A stretch of DNA of 64,000 nucleotides from CAVQYV01 sp963718295 [NCBI: uncultured Methylomirabilota bacterium] (GCA_963718295.1 CAVQYV010000006.1:1-64000); one strand, 5' to 3'; positions 1 through 10,337 are shown, counted from the first letter of the stretch. Translations and numbers: made by a program. The notes: generated from the letters alone by a model not told the origin.

Positions 1-3000
1 CAGCCGTGAGGCCGGTTCCGCCGCGTCCGGTGGCGGCGTTTGCCATTTTCATCCTTGCCGGCAAGCAGGTCGTCCAGGAGCTGGTTGATCCCAAGTAGCG
101 CGTCACGCACGCCCAGGACCTGCCCATCGCCCGTAAAGACCTGTCCGTAATGGTGGCTGTAGAACTCGAGGGCCTTGCCCCGCAAAATCACGAAAGCAGA
201 TCCGGTTCGGGAAGATCTTTTCCGTGGGAGATGCTCCAGGAGTCCTTAATTTGCGCCGTTTCGTTTTTGACCCACCGGCGCAACCGCCGCCGATGACGGC
301 TTTCGGTTCTTCCAGTCGCTTCCGGCAGACATGAACGATGTCGTATTCATTTTCCGGGAACCGAATGCGTCGCCGGTCGCGCCCTTGCCGCCGCCAGCTT
401 CCGGATCGATAGGTGGCGACGAAAGGTCTCGGCGTTGAACAGGGCCTCGAGCACATTCGCCCACGGCGCATCGGCGCTGTGGTGGAAGGTGAAGGCCATA
501 ACCCACCGGGCTTCAGCAGGCGGCCCGCCTCGGCCCAGCAGGCGGTGAGCGTCTTCTGGTAGAAATCGGAGGCTGGTTCCGGCCTGTAGAGCGGGTTGGG
601 GTCTTTTTCGCCGAGTTCCTTGTTGCCAGTCAGTTCGCGCACCGTGGCGAGGATGCCGTTCGTGACGAACCGCTCCCGTTCATAGTCCTCCCGGTCTTCG
701 GGATGTTCGGCGGTGTTTTCCACGGCTTCCACCGCGTGGGGCGTCCGTTCCGGCTCGAAGTATTTGCGCTCCGGCATGCCGCGGTACCACTTGAGCAGGG
801 GCAGGCGCATCCAGACATAGAAGAAATCCGCCAGGTCGGCGTAGAACAGGTTGTTCCCGAAAGGCGGATCGGTGATAACGAGGTCAAACCGGGTGCCATC
901 AAGCATCGAAAGGTCGGTGGAGGAGCCTGCATAAGATATTCGTTCCCGGCATTACTGCGATCATCAGGAAAAACTTTAACTGACTTTGCTTTCATACCCT
1001 CTCGTTAGAAGAGCTCCCAGGGATTTCTAACCCAGATCCATAGCAGACGAAAACTGTATCTTGATCTGAGATTCCAGCAATATCCCGCTACCAAGCTTGT
1101 GAAATAGGAGTTTCAATTACGAGACTTTTCGGATGAAAGTTTGGATTTGATAATGCTGGTGCCAGCTTGTCTTCAGCCTGATTCCAAAATGCGAACATGT
1201 TCTGATTCGCAGATACTGCTGGAGTGCCCCCAGGGCCTGCTCGCGCACATCCAGCGGCCATTGGTCTTCCGGCGCATCGGTGATGGCCCGCATGAGCTGT
1301 GTATGAACGAGAAGCTGGCGCGGATTAAACATCTTCCACCAATGGGTATAAGCCCCGATCGGATATTCTGACTTGACTTATGGTCATGTAAGCTGGCAGA
1401 AGATTTACGACTTCCGCGGCCAGTAGTCGTTCAGGTCAGCCTCATTCCGGTCGGCCCATTCCCGTTCCGCCAGGATCAGTCGCCTCACATCGCCCGGCTC
1501 AATCGGTTTGAAGTAGCGGCCGTTATAATTGTATCCCTCGGCGTCGCACTGCGGGCAATGGCATTGGAGGGCATAGGCCGCTACGGGCGCGGTGTGTTGC
1601 GTCGGCTTGACCGATTCGAGGATGTCCTGCTTCTTGCCGCATTTCTGGCAGGTGAAGTGGGATTGCTGCGGCACTGTGCCCGTCCGTGTCTGAATGCGCG
1701 TTCCGTCAGCGAGCACGATTTCCCGAGGCAGGCCGAACTTCTTCGCGGTCCTCCGCGGACTCGGCGTCTTCTTCCCCTCCGGCGTCCTCGTTTTCGCCGG
1801 CCTCTTCTTCGTCCTCTTCGGTGATCTCTTCATCCGCCAGCCGGATGCGGCCGCGGACCTCGACAAAGCGCATACCCTTCAAGCCGCCGCTCGAACCACC
1901 GGGCGGTCATTTCCGGGTCGGCATCCGCGAATCCGCCCAACTCCCGCCGTCGTCGAGACCGGACGCGCCCTCCAGCCACTTGGGATGAATCAGGAGATAC
2001 ATGTAGACATGGCGGCTCTCGATGCCGAGGTCCTTCTTCTTTACATTCCCCACCTTGAACTCATAGGCGACCAGGTTCCCCATTTGCAGCCTTCTGCCCC
2101 GGTGATCTTCAAGTACCTTCTTGACCTTTCCCCCGGCAAATGAACCGCATTTCGGGCAACGCAAACCGGCCTCAGCGTCCATCTTTCTCCAAAGCCTGAT
2201 CGATTCGATCCTGCTTTTCCTCTTTGTTTCCCTTGCTGTAGTCCTTGATGAGCTGTGCGAACTCCTGGCTGGTTTCCGTGAAACTCTGGCTCGTTGTCGA
2301 GCACGGCGCGCTCGACTCCCGGAGCCATACGCGTTTCGCCCAGCTCCATATTAAACTCATGACCGCAGGAGGGGCAGGTCGTCGGGATGAAGTAGGCGGT
2401 CAGCTTCTTTTCGGCGATAACGGGCGAGCGGAAGATCGGTGTGCGGTGATTGCAGCCCCGGGCATTGCAGGGTCCGTGCTTGGCCCAGAAGGTGTAGATG
2501 ATCTCCGGCCCTTCCCAGAGGTACCGGGCGCGCTGGTCAGGGGGAATCTCGGCGGGATCGATGTCCACGGCCTTTCCGGTTTCCCGGTCTACCCAGCGGC
2601 CCGTGTGGCCACGCGGGCAGGTCGTGGTGTAGAAGGGCTGAACGAGGGGCTTGACCTTGGCCTCGATATCCTCGAAGAGAGCCTTGACCTGGCCGGGATC
2701 GCTGCAGGCCAGCTCGTTCTTCGTCACGAACCAGGCCACGGGATTAAGATCAACGCCCGCCATCTGGAAGCCAAGCCGAGCGCCTTCGACCAGCGTGGTC
2801 CCGCCTCCCATGAAGATGTCGAGCACCCTGAGCTTGCGAAAATGCCCGGCCTTCTGGTGGTTGCAGTAATAATGGTCCCAGACCCGCTTCGCCGCCTGGG
2901 AGGTGTCACCGGGCGCTTCCGTGGCGGCCGCGATCAGCAAGCTCCGAAAGACACTGGAGTGGCGACGAGCCCACCATTTGGACATCTGATAGATGGGCTC

Positions 3001-3237
3001 TTCGTCCCGCTTGCCTTCAAGGCCAGAGAGCGCATTGATCGGAGCGATTGGAAAGTCCACTTCCAGGCAGACGGGAGGTCTGTCCGGATCGCTGAAATCG
3101 GGTACCGGAAGACGGATGGCCTTGCCGAGGTTGGGCGGCTCGTAACCGTTCGTCTTCTTGCGAGATTTCTTCCTGGCCGAATTCTCGTCAGCCGGCGTTG
3201 GCTCCATTCCAAACAGATCGTTCTTACCGTTACTCAT
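1..3237 (-). pseudogene. DUF1156 zinc-ribbon DNA methylase, multiply frameshifted, 3' end outside window
   Basis: Remnant of a large adenine-type DNA methylase of the DUF1156/COG1743 family. The start at 3237 lies 14 bases past the stop of pglZ. The N-terminal piece is open for about 300 residues and has the SAM-binding motif DIFMGGGTT (residues 140-148). Several Cys pairs of zinc-ribbon type follow (CPSCGHEF, CPKCGSF, CQKCGKK, CHCPQCD). The catalytic DPPFG motif reads near 858-870. Recognisable family sequence continues to position 1, but it jumps frame near 2290, 2185, 1935, 1390, 1205, 910, 505 and 350, so no full-length protein can be made as written. The pieces keep order and spacing, so the gene decayed recently or this stretch has many sequence errors. 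In related operons such a methylase marks host DNA; that role is from family knowledge. Confidence 0.85.
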
Positions 3238-3251
3238 CTTGGGCTCCGTGA

Positions 3252-4220
3252 TCACAGCGGCGGCAGTTCGATGAAGGGTACAGCGACCTCCAAAAGGCTC
3301 AGGCCCCCATGACACACATGGGGGAAGCCGCCCTGGACCTTCCATTTCCTCTGGCCCATGACGACGTGGTGTTCGTTGTGGCTTACCACAATCGGGGGCA
3401 TGAACCGTTCCTGCCAAGGGCCATTTGCCTTCTTGTACCGGGCTGCGCCGAAAGTCTCGCGCAGCTTCTCGATGACATCCGGATCGATTTCCTCGCTCGA
3501 AAACAGCTTGCTCACTGCATATCCGTGGTCGGACGTGATGACCAGTTTTCTTCCTTGCCGAAGCCTGTTTACGAATTTCCAGAATCCATCATCCTGGAGC
3601 GTTGTGGACGCGGCCTTGTAGATTTGATCCGGGAGTTTCTTGTGAACGTGGATGAGATCGTCGAGCCAGCTATGCCACACGAACACGTTGGACTCGTGGG
3701 GAATGCCCCCCACACCGTCCTCGAATGGCACGCTGATCACATCCGTGTAAGCCTTTGATGGAAAGAGATTGAAACTGCCCGGAGCGCCATTTCCCGCCAG
3801 ATGACTGCGCGAGGGTACGCCCAGCGCGCGTGCAAACTGGTCCGTGTCGGACGGCGCTTCAGCGCCGGTCACACGCACATCGGAGGGCTGGATATTTCGT
3901 GCTTGAGCGCCTCCCAAGAGCCAAGGCATCTCGCGCAGAGACAGGGCATCAAGCACAAGGACGGCGCGGCCGATGCTGGATGGCGCAGCACACCATTCCC
4001 TTAGTTGACTTGAGGTTCTGCGGGCAGCATTCGGGTAGGATGCCCATAATTCCCAGGCCGTCTCGGCAAGGAGGCGGTCGGGACCGACCGTCTGGTTATG
4101 GAGATCGACCGGGGAGCCGCAGGATACGGCGATCTCCCCTAATCGCGCGAAAACGCCGTTCCACGCGTCTGTCGGCGAGGGAGAATCCAGGATGATGTCC
4201 ACCCAAGTAGGCGTGCTCAT
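3252..4220 (-). CDS. pglZ: PglZ-domain protein (alkaline phosphatase superfamily) of a BREX/Pgl-like defence operon
   Basis: A 322-residue protein with the PglZ pattern: a hydrophobic strand with acidic residue (VLVLDALSLREMPWLL, near residue 86) and the metal-site motif LVITSDHGYA (near residue 226), followed by HNEHH- and CHGGLSLLE-type elements. PglZ proteins belong to the alkaline phosphatase superfamily and are core parts of BREX and Pgl phage-defence systems; their exact reaction is unsettled. The start overlaps the stop of the upstream DUF499 ATPase by four bases, and the DUF1156 methylase begins 14 bases downstream, so the three were one operon. This is the only one of the three without a frame break. 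It is shorter than stand-alone BREX PglZ proteins and is mostly the catalytic domain. Identity is fairly sure from motifs and neighbours. Confidence 0.8.
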   Translation of the reverse strand: MSTPTWVDIILDSPSPTDAWNGVFARLGEIAVSCGSPVDLHNQTVGPDRLLAETAWELWASYPNAARRTSSQLREWCAAPSSIGRAVLVLDALSLREMPWLLGGAQARNIQPSDVRVTGAEAPSDTDQFARALGVPSRSHLAGNGAPGSFNLFPSKAYTDVISVPFEDGVGGIPHESNVFVWHSWLDDLIHVHKKLPDQIYKAASTTLQDDGFWKFVNRLRQGRKLVITSDHGYAVSKLFSSEEIDPDVIEKLRETFGAARYKKANGPWQERFMPPIVVSHNEHHVVMGQRKWKVQGGFPHVCHGGLSLLEVAVPFIELPPL

Positions 4221-6983
4221 TCTTCGCCTCCCTCCTTGGTGAAGGTCACTTCCATGGAGGCCTTGAAACTCGAAGGAAGGCGCGTGAGAATCTGCTTCAC
4301 CTGCTGTACGGTGAGGTTATTGAACTCGATCTTGGCCGTGTCCAGCACGGCGCTGGGATCAACGCCCCACTTTTCGAAACACGCGGACAGGTTGATGCCA
4401 GTGGTCGCTTCGTCCGTCCGGTGGATCTCGGTAGTTCCCGTTACAGGTGGCACGGGACCTACAGGAGTTGTGGGGGGCGTAATCGGTGGAACCACTGGGG
4501 GCTGTGTGCTACCGCCTGTGGGCGGCTGAGGAGGAAGGACTGGCGGTTGAGTCCCTGGGCCCGTAACGGTCGTCCCGCCAACCGCAGCCGGAAGGCCAAG
4601 TTGGATCTGTCGCATCTCCTGCCCGGAGCGGAAAGCCCTGGAACGAATAAAGCGGAGTGCTTCCTCATCGCTTGAATGCTCTGGCAGGCGACCAACCCAG
4701 GTCCCGCCGACATTTACCACGATCTTGCCCCGCGCGACGATCTTCAGAATCTCTTCATAGATGGGGGTTTCACCAAGGAACGGTATGGCGTCCTTGGTGT
4801 CCGGCGGCGGCGGTTCAGTTAGCTCGTCGAGCAGGTCCCCTACCAGACACGATTCCTTGGCGCGCTCCAAAACCAGGGACTGAAACTCAGCGGGATCGAA
4901 GAGGTCCTCGACAAGGGATTTCTCGACTGCGGTCGGGATTTCACCGCCTTGCGCGGTCACACGCTCCACATCGAATATGCATTGATCTGGTTGCTGGTAA
5001 TTCCAGCGCCGCAGCACCGCAAACTTGTCGAAGCGCTTCTTTAGTGCATCCCGAAGCGGCTTGTCGAATTCTTCTTTCAAACCGCGGTATTTTGAATCAT
5101 CGCGCCACGCTATCGAGGTAAGGTAGGAGCACCTTGAGCAGAAAAGGAGTTCTCCATCTTGGTAGATGCCTTTCTCCCCGTCCGCAGGCAACAGGAATCT
5201 GACCGTGTTCCGCTTTGCAGGGACATGACTGGCGAGCCATTTCCCGAGAGCATCAATCCGCTTTCCCTCGCTGGTTTGCAGTGGCTCAGGCATGACAATG
5301 AGAACCGGTCTGTCCCATTTCGAGGGCTTGTCCAAATCATCGACATCAGCCCATGGGTCGTTCTGCCAGTTTGGGCCGAGGGCTATTACGCGAGAGGAGG
5401 ATTGCCTTGTTTCGGGGACGAGGATGTGACGGAGGGTATTGCGAACGTGTTCGATGTCTTTCCCCGGATAGACTGTCTGGCCAGCTTCTGCTGCTGTGAC
5501 TCCGGGTTGCCAGAGCTTGTCGTTCTTGGCCGAAGCCCGAACTTTCGAACGCGGGTTTTCTTCCAAACCAAACCGCAGGCGACCATCCGGGCTTTCTTCG
5601 CCATGGATGTTTATGCTGGCCTCAATCAACTGAACGAGTTCGCCCTGGAACGAATTGTCGTCGACCGGCTGTTCCCGGGTAATGTCGAGTTGAAGCTCCT
5701 GCCGCGTCCCTCCCGCGTTTCTTCCGGGCGACATGGAACGTATCCAGAGTGCGCTGACCAGCTCACGGGCATGGGGTACTGGTGCTCCGATTGTCTTGAC
5801 TGTTTCGAGATTCCGTTGGGCTACTTCACGCAGCTTCTGCTGGTCTCCTACCGTGGCAATCGAATCCAGTAGCGATTGAACGCCGCATGTATCGTCATCC
5901 ACGAAGAAATCAGCGGGTGTAATGATCGGTACTGCCTCTCCTCGCTCTCGGTATGAGGAGGCGAGGATACGAATAAGGTCGCGTGTTTCCTGAGCGGCCT
6001 CAGCCATCAGGATGTGGTCTTCCAGAAGCTCCATAAGCTCCGGCGAGAAAGGCCAACAGGCCATGACCTCTGATATGATCCGAGACCTTTCTGATTCCGG
6101 TAGGTGAGAAAAACGAAGCCGAAAGCGCTCGGACGCATAGGAATCGAGAAGGCTCCGTATCTCGTCGGTCGGGATGTTCTGGCGGTTCTCAAAGAGACGA
6201 TACAGGAGTAGCTTCTTACGGTCTTCCTTGGCGGTGGGCCCTCGGAAATCAATGATGACAGGACCATCTCGGTGGATCTGTCTAAAGGCCTCCGTGTTGT
6301 TATTCAGCACGGAAACAACAAGAATCAGGATGTCCGGCCGGTCCTTCGAAAGCTCAGACAGATTCTGGATGAAGTTCTCTGCCAAGGTCCGGTACTTGAT
6401 TCCTTCCGGCCCTGGCTGATCACTCAGACCATCGAACCACTTCTGGAATTCATCGAGAATCAGCGCTACGGGGTGAGCCTCAAACATCTCCTCCAAGAGA
6501 GATCGCGGAGGATATGGCTGACGCCATCTGCTTGAACTTGCCCTTGAAGAAATCTCCCTTGGGGTGACGCTCGAAAATCAGGTCCCACAAGAGAGGATAC
6601 TCATGGTTGTGGACCGGTTCCGAAATGGCAAAGAACCCACCCTCGAGAACAAGCCCACTCAAGGGCTGCGCGCCAAGTCTGTTTCCCCATTCATTGGCCC
6701 ACTTCTGAACCTGGGTGGAGGAGTCGACTGCGTGGTGCATCACGGCCATGATGTGGGACTTACCACGCCCTCGCTCTCCCATCAGGACAATAGGGCGCTT
6801 GGGACGATCCGTGCTGACCGCGCGCAAGGCGGTCTGAACGTCCGCCGTTGGGTAGGTAATTGAAAGGATGAAATCCGGGGTCCTCTGAGCTGCTCCGGTG
6901 TTGTCCTTCCTGCGCAGGGCAATGGCTGTGCCCGGCATCTGGGAACCGAGGAATTCATCTCGTAACTTTAGTTTCAGCATCAT
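4217..6983 (-). pseudogene. DUF499 AAA+ ATPase of the defence operon, one frameshift
   Basis: Large P-loop ATPase of the DUF499 (COG1483) family, about 921 codons if one base is removed. The N-terminal piece (6480-6983) has Walker A GERGRGKSH at residues 69-77. The rest (4217-6496, other frame) starts with the Walker B strand VALILDEFQKWFDGL. The two frames meet at about 6490-6510 beside TCTCTC, where one extra base shifts the frame and puts a stop at 6480. Near the C-terminus is a proline/threonine/glycine-rich linker (about 4430-4560 on the map) before a final helical domain. Two adjacent ATG codons (6983 and 6980) follow GGAGG; 6980 has the better spacing. Members sit beside DUF1156 methylases and PglZ in defence islands and are thought to drive an NTP-dependent step. 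The break makes it inactive unless it is a sequence error. Confidence 0.8.
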
Positions 6984-7110
6984 CAGCCTCCGCGCGCGTT
7001 ATCCCTTACTCATGATCAAGGTGACCACTATGCAGCTATCGAAAAACCCCCGCATGGATCTGCTCTCCGATCTCAGGTCCACAGAACGCCCGAGCGCCAG
7101 CCGAACAAGG

Positions 7111-7143
7111 CCCGGGGTCAGGCTTTATCATAATTCTTCCTTT
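7111..7143 (+). repeat. Dispersed element, copy 1 (GGGGTCAGG core)
   Basis: The block CCCGGGGTCAGG followed by an AT-rich TTTATCATAATT stretch recurs nearly intact at 9718-9756 and more loosely at 12421-12453. All three copies have the same orientation and lie in gaps upstream of minus-strand genes. The arrangement resembles the short termini found around REP-associated tyrosine (Y1) transposase units, but no transposase is present here. Confidence 0.55.
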
Positions 7144-7193
7144 CCAAGCTTCCCTGGCCCATACGTAGGAGATTTTGAACTCTGACTCTCCCC

Positions 7194-8543
7194 TCATCGC
7201 TGTTTCTTGATATATCCCCATTCCACCAGGCGCTGGTAAGCGTGCTGGGCGAACTTGCCCTCCTGGACGACCTGCAAGTAGCGATTGTATTCCTGAGCGG
7301 CTTCCGGCTTGTCGCCCATGTTTTCCTTCGCGAAGCCTTTGAAAAAAATTACCGTAGGGTTTCCGGGGAGCAGCTTTTCATTGGTACTGAAGTCCTCATA
7401 GGCACCGGAAAAATCCTTCGTTTGGAGCCTGGCATAGCCATTCAGCAGATAGGCCTGGGCCTCTTGCGGATAGACCGCTTTCGCCTGGCCCAAGTAGCGG
7501 ACAGCCTCCCCAAATTTCTTCTGGACGATCTGGCAGGTTCCCATCATAACCAGGCCGGCATAATCATCTGGAGCCTGTTGCAGGGCATCGCGAAAATGGC
7601 CTTCCGCATCGGCGGTTTTTTCCTGACCCATCTTCTGTTCGCCTTTTTGCAACTCCTCGATGGCCCCTTTCATCGAGCGCAGTTTGGCGGTGTGGTCCAT
7701 ATACCGCTCCCGGTAGAGAGGGAGGTTCTGGGCGGAGGCGTATTGGGTCTTGGAGTTCTTTACCGCAGTCTGGTACCGCTCGTCACTCATGGGGTGGGTG
7801 GCAAACATCAGCTCGATGGTGCTGGGCTTATCCTTGGAAAGACTCCGTAACATGTCCATGAGCCCGATCACACCCTGTGGGTTATACCCGGCTTTAACCA
7901 TATATTCCATTCCCAGCGCATCCGCCTCCCGCTCGTTGTCTCGGCTGTAAGATGCCAACAGGGCCCCGGCTCCGACCATTCCCAGTTGAGAGGTGGCCTG
8001 GCCCGCAAGGGATCCTCCCACCCCGGCTGCGACCACCGATAATCCCCCTACCAAAACTTGAGTTAGCGTCCCTTTGGACATGGCCGAAGCGGTGTGCCGG
8101 GCATTCACGTGCCCTAACTCGTGGCTCAGGAGAGCAGCCAGTTCCGCTTCGTTATCGAGGGAAAGGAGAATCCCCCGGGTACAGGCAATCGTGCCCCCAG
8201 GAAAAGCATAGGCGTTCACATAAACGGCATTGACAACGGAAAAAGCATAAGGCATCTGCGGTCTGTGGGTTCGACTCGCCAGCTGCCTCCCGACCTCCCG
8301 GACATACCCATTGAGGGCCTCATCCTGCACCGGGCCATAATCGGAAGAAATCTGGAAGGGGGAATTCTGATGATCCAGCTGAATCTCCTCATCCTGAGAT
8401 ACCAGCATCAGCTGTTGTCTTCCCGTGACCGGGTTCGCCGCACAGCCAGCTATCCAACCTGCTGCAGCCATGGAAGAGAGCACCAAAAAATCCCGGCGCG
8501 AAATGCCTTTCGGTCCAAGGTCTGAAATGGAAGCACCCATCAT
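7194..8543 (-). CDS. M48-family metalloprotease with TPR-like tail, exported lipoprotein
   Basis: A 449-residue BepA/YfgC-like peptidase. The N-terminus has a twin-arginine-like signal (SRRDFL, residues 15-20), a hydrophobic stretch and a lipobox ending at Cys34. It is followed by the NPVTGRQQLMLVS motif typical of this family. The zinc site HELGH is at 141-145, with a later third ligand in DNEREADALGMEYM. The C-terminal third is helical and TPR-like (QAPDDYAGLVMMGTCQ, AQAYLLNGYARLQTKD). E. coli BepA acts in the periplasm on outer-membrane protein assembly, and a similar quality-control role is likely. A strong AAGGAGG precedes ATG ATG at 8543/8540. A promoter candidate lies at 8610-8637. The gene stands alone between the defence operon and a Fic gene. 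Confidence 0.93.
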   Translation of the reverse strand: MMGASISDLGPKGISRRDFLVLSSMAAAGWIAGCAANPVTGRQQLMLVSQDEEIQLDHQNSPFQISSDYGPVQDEALNGYVREVGRQLASRTHRPQMPYAFSVVNAVYVNAYAFPGGTIACTRGILLSLDNEAELAALLSHELGHVNARHTASAMSKGTLTQVLVGGLSVVAAGVGGSLAGQATSQLGMVGAGALLASYSRDNEREADALGMEYMVKAGYNPQGVIGLMDMLRSLSKDKPSTIELMFATHPMSDERYQTAVKNSKTQYASAQNLPLYRERYMDHTAKLRSMKGAIEELQKGEQKMGQEKTADAEGHFRDALQQAPDDYAGLVMMGTCQIVQKKFGEAVRYLGQAKAVYPQEAQAYLLNGYARLQTKDFSGAYEDFSTNEKLLPGNPTVIFFKGFAKENMGDKPEAAQEYNRYLQVVQEGKFAQHAYQRLVEWGYIKKQR

Positions 8544-8547
8544 CCCA

Positions 8548-8573
8548 CCTCCTTAAGGATCAAGGAATTCCTT
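8548..8573 (-). promoter_or_regulatory. Leader palindromes overlapping the ribosome binding site of the M48 peptidase
   Basis: Two perfect palindromes lie just before the start: AAGGAATTCCTT (8562-8573) and TCCTTAAGGA (8550-8559). The second overlaps the AAGGAGG ribosome binding site (8548-8554). The upstream CCTT segments could pair with the binding site and hide it. Any regulatory role is inference. Confidence 0.35.
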
Positions 8574-8609
8574 TGCAATCCCTGCTAATGACCTTCTTCG
8601 ATTGCCATG

Positions 8610-8637
8610 ATATTACCCAATTCATTACCCATTTCAA
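8610..8637 (-). promoter_or_regulatory. Predicted sigma-70-type promoter of the M48 peptidase gene
   Basis: Minus-strand TTGAAA (8632-8637) and TAATAT (8610-8615) are 16 bases apart in an AT-rich island between the Fic gene stop and the peptidase start. The island also repeats GGTAATATC twice, which could be a binding site. Judged by consensus match only. Confidence 0.45.
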
Positions 8638-8647
8638 TAGATATTAC

Positions 8648-9700
8648 CTATTCCCATTTGCCCGTCTTTTGCCACTCGGCGCTTTGCCCCCTGCCGAGGC
8701 ATTCGACCTTTCCCGAGGATCGCAGGTTCTTCAGTGTCCGACGGATCAGGTCTAAGCTTACTCCGGGACATGCTCTTTGAATGGCGGAAATCCGAAAGGC
8801 GGAGGAGGATCGACCGACAAAAGCCCGGATCAATTCGGTCTTTGCTCCTCTTGGGGTTGCCGTTTGGCCAACCCGCTCTTCGAACTCCCGATAGGCGGAT
8901 TTCAGGATATAAAGGGTATAGTTCACATAAGGCCAGGGTTCGTGCCTGCCTTCGTGCCAGCCTTGGGAGCTCTGCTCCAAGGTCTCGTAATACCGTTCCT
9001 TGTTCTGCTCGATGAGCCGTTCGAGGCTGATGTAACGCCCCACTTCGTATCCCAAGAGGTAGCACTGGAGCAGAAGCAGCAACCGGGAAACTCGGCCATT
9101 TCCATCTCGAAACGGATGGATGCAGAGGAAATCCAGATTGAAGGCTCCCATCGCGATGAGGGGGTGCACCCATCGTTCGAGGAGGCAGCGATCCCACATT
9201 TCGACCAATTGCTGCATCAAAAGCGGAGTCTTGGCCGCCTCCACCGTCCTGAATCGCACTCGCTGCCGTCCGTCAGGATACTTCTCAATGATATCCCCAT
9301 CCTGCTCCTTGTACTTGCCCGCGTCCCCTATTCCACCGCGACACAAACGATGCAGATTCCTTGTGGTCTCTTCCCCAATGGTGAGCCCCGTGCCGTGTTC
9401 GTGAATGAGCTTGAGCGCGTCCCGGTAACCCCGGACTTCTTCCTCGTCGCGGTCGCGGAGGAAGGATTTGCCAAAGACAACCGTCTTGATGCGCGACTGA
9501 TCGACGGTGACCCCTTCAATGCGATTGGAGGAGACTGCGCTCTCGACGATCGCATTCTCCCGGAGGACCTTGAGTTTCTGGGGTGACTGTTTGGTGAACA
9601 GATCTTGCTTGCCTCGGGCCTCACCGAGATCGGCCAGATACCAGGAAGTGGTCGCCGGGATGGTTTCAGGCTTGGATGCAAATTGGCGAAAGGTCATCAT
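8648..9700 (-). CDS. Fic family protein (AMP transferase type) with N-terminal inhibitory motif
   Basis: A 350-residue Fic-fold protein. The catalytic loop HPFRDGNGR is at residues 195-203 and matches the AMPylation consensus HxFx(D/E)GNGR. Before it lies SNRIEG (58-63), the (S/T)xxxE(G/N) inhibitory helix motif that places a Glu in the ATP site of class II Fic proteins, so the enzyme is probably self-inhibited until activated. The C-terminal 70 residues look like a winged helix (ISAIQRACPGVSLDLIRRTL). This domain order is common for chromosomal Fic proteins whose target is unknown. AAAGGGG precedes a double ATG at 9700/9697. A dispersed repeat sits immediately upstream. The gene is monocistronic. 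Target proteins cannot be read from the sequence. Confidence 0.92.
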   Translation of the reverse strand: MMTFRQFASKPETIPATTSWYLADLGEARGKQDLFTKQSPQKLKVLRENAIVESAVSSNRIEGVTVDQSRIKTVVFGKSFLRDRDEEEVRGYRDALKLIHEHGTGLTIGEETTRNLHRLCRGGIGDAGKYKEQDGDIIEKYPDGRQRVRFRTVEAAKTPLLMQQLVEMWDRCLLERWVHPLIAMGAFNLDFLCIHPFRDGNGRVSRLLLLLQCYLLGYEVGRYISLERLIEQNKERYYETLEQSSQGWHEGRHEPWPYVNYTLYILKSAYREFEERVGQTATPRGAKTELIRAFVGRSSSAFRISAIQRACPGVSLDLIRRTLKNLRSSGKVECLGRGQSAEWQKTGKWE

Positions 9701-9717
9701 GCCCCTTTGTCTCGGAG

Positions 9718-9756
9718 CCCGGGGTCAGGTCTTGTTTTATCACAATTTTCCCTCTT
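9718..9756 (+). repeat. Dispersed element, copy 2 (GGGGTCAGG core)
   Basis: CCCGGGGTCAGG, then CTTGTTTTATCACAATTTTC. It matches copy 1 at 7111-7143 apart from a small insertion. It lies directly before the Fic ribosome binding site, so the Fic transcript may start inside or beyond it. Confidence 0.6.
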
Positions 9757-9938
9757 CATCTTCAAGCCCCCTGCGATAGATGACATCCCGGCGACATCTG
9801 CGTTTCTACCTGGCGGACCTGCACGCATTTTGAAGCGAGTTCCGGGGGGAGCGAACGACCAAGCCTCGAAAGACACAATCGATCCATCTCATCGGTGTGG
9901 CGGGTACCCTCTCGGTATCGGGGGTAGCTTCGCCCCCT

Positions 9939-10337
9939 TTACGGTAAGACCTGGAAGGATCCGAGACTGGCGGCCTTCCGGTCGAAGGTGATGGTGGCTG
10001 CGCATCCGGCGGCCTGATTTTTCAATCCGATGAGGTAGTCGGCAAAATCGGCTTTCCCCTTCCTATATTCCCGAAGGCCTCGTACCACCCTATCTTTGGC
10101 CTCGATCTCGAACTGCCGGGCGTACAGGATCATCTCCAGTGCCTGAGCCACCTCTTTTCGTGTGAAACCGTAGGCCCGTGACAACACCCAGACCACTTCG
10201 CACAGCACGATTTCGTTCACGAACAGGGATTCGCCCCGGTTGAGCGCTTCCTCCACAAAACGATCTGCAGCCCTGCTCTGCGGATCATCGTCCTCGACCA
10301 GGTAGCGGACCAGGACGTTGGCGTCGAGCCCGATCAT
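9939..10337 (-). CDS. vapC: PIN-domain toxin, VapC family
   Basis: A 132-residue PIN-domain ribonuclease. The metal-binding acidic residues are in place: Asp5 (MIGLDANVLVRYL), Glu in NEIVLCEVVWVL (about residue 46), Asp in KADFADYLIGL (about 99) and Asp in TITFDRKA (about 119). VapC toxins cut tRNA or rRNA and block translation until bound by the antitoxin. The start overlaps the stop of the AbrB-type antitoxin gene by four bases, the usual coupled antitoxin-first order. Full length for the family. The RNA target cannot be predicted. Confidence 0.93.
   Translation of the reverse strand: MIGLDANVLVRYLVEDDDPQSRAADRFVEEALNRGESLFVNEIVLCEVVWVLSRAYGFTRKEVAQALEMILYARQFEIEAKDRVVRGLREYRKGKADFADYLIGLKNQAAGCAATITFDRKAASLGSFQVLP

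Noticed and set aside
2245-3312. 355-codon plus-strand open frame
   Set aside because: Shadow of the DUF1156 methylase; low-complexity composition, no motif and no ribosome site.
7036-7221. 61-codon frame with ATGATAAAGCCTGACC inside
   Set aside because: It runs across the dispersed element and has no protein-like composition.
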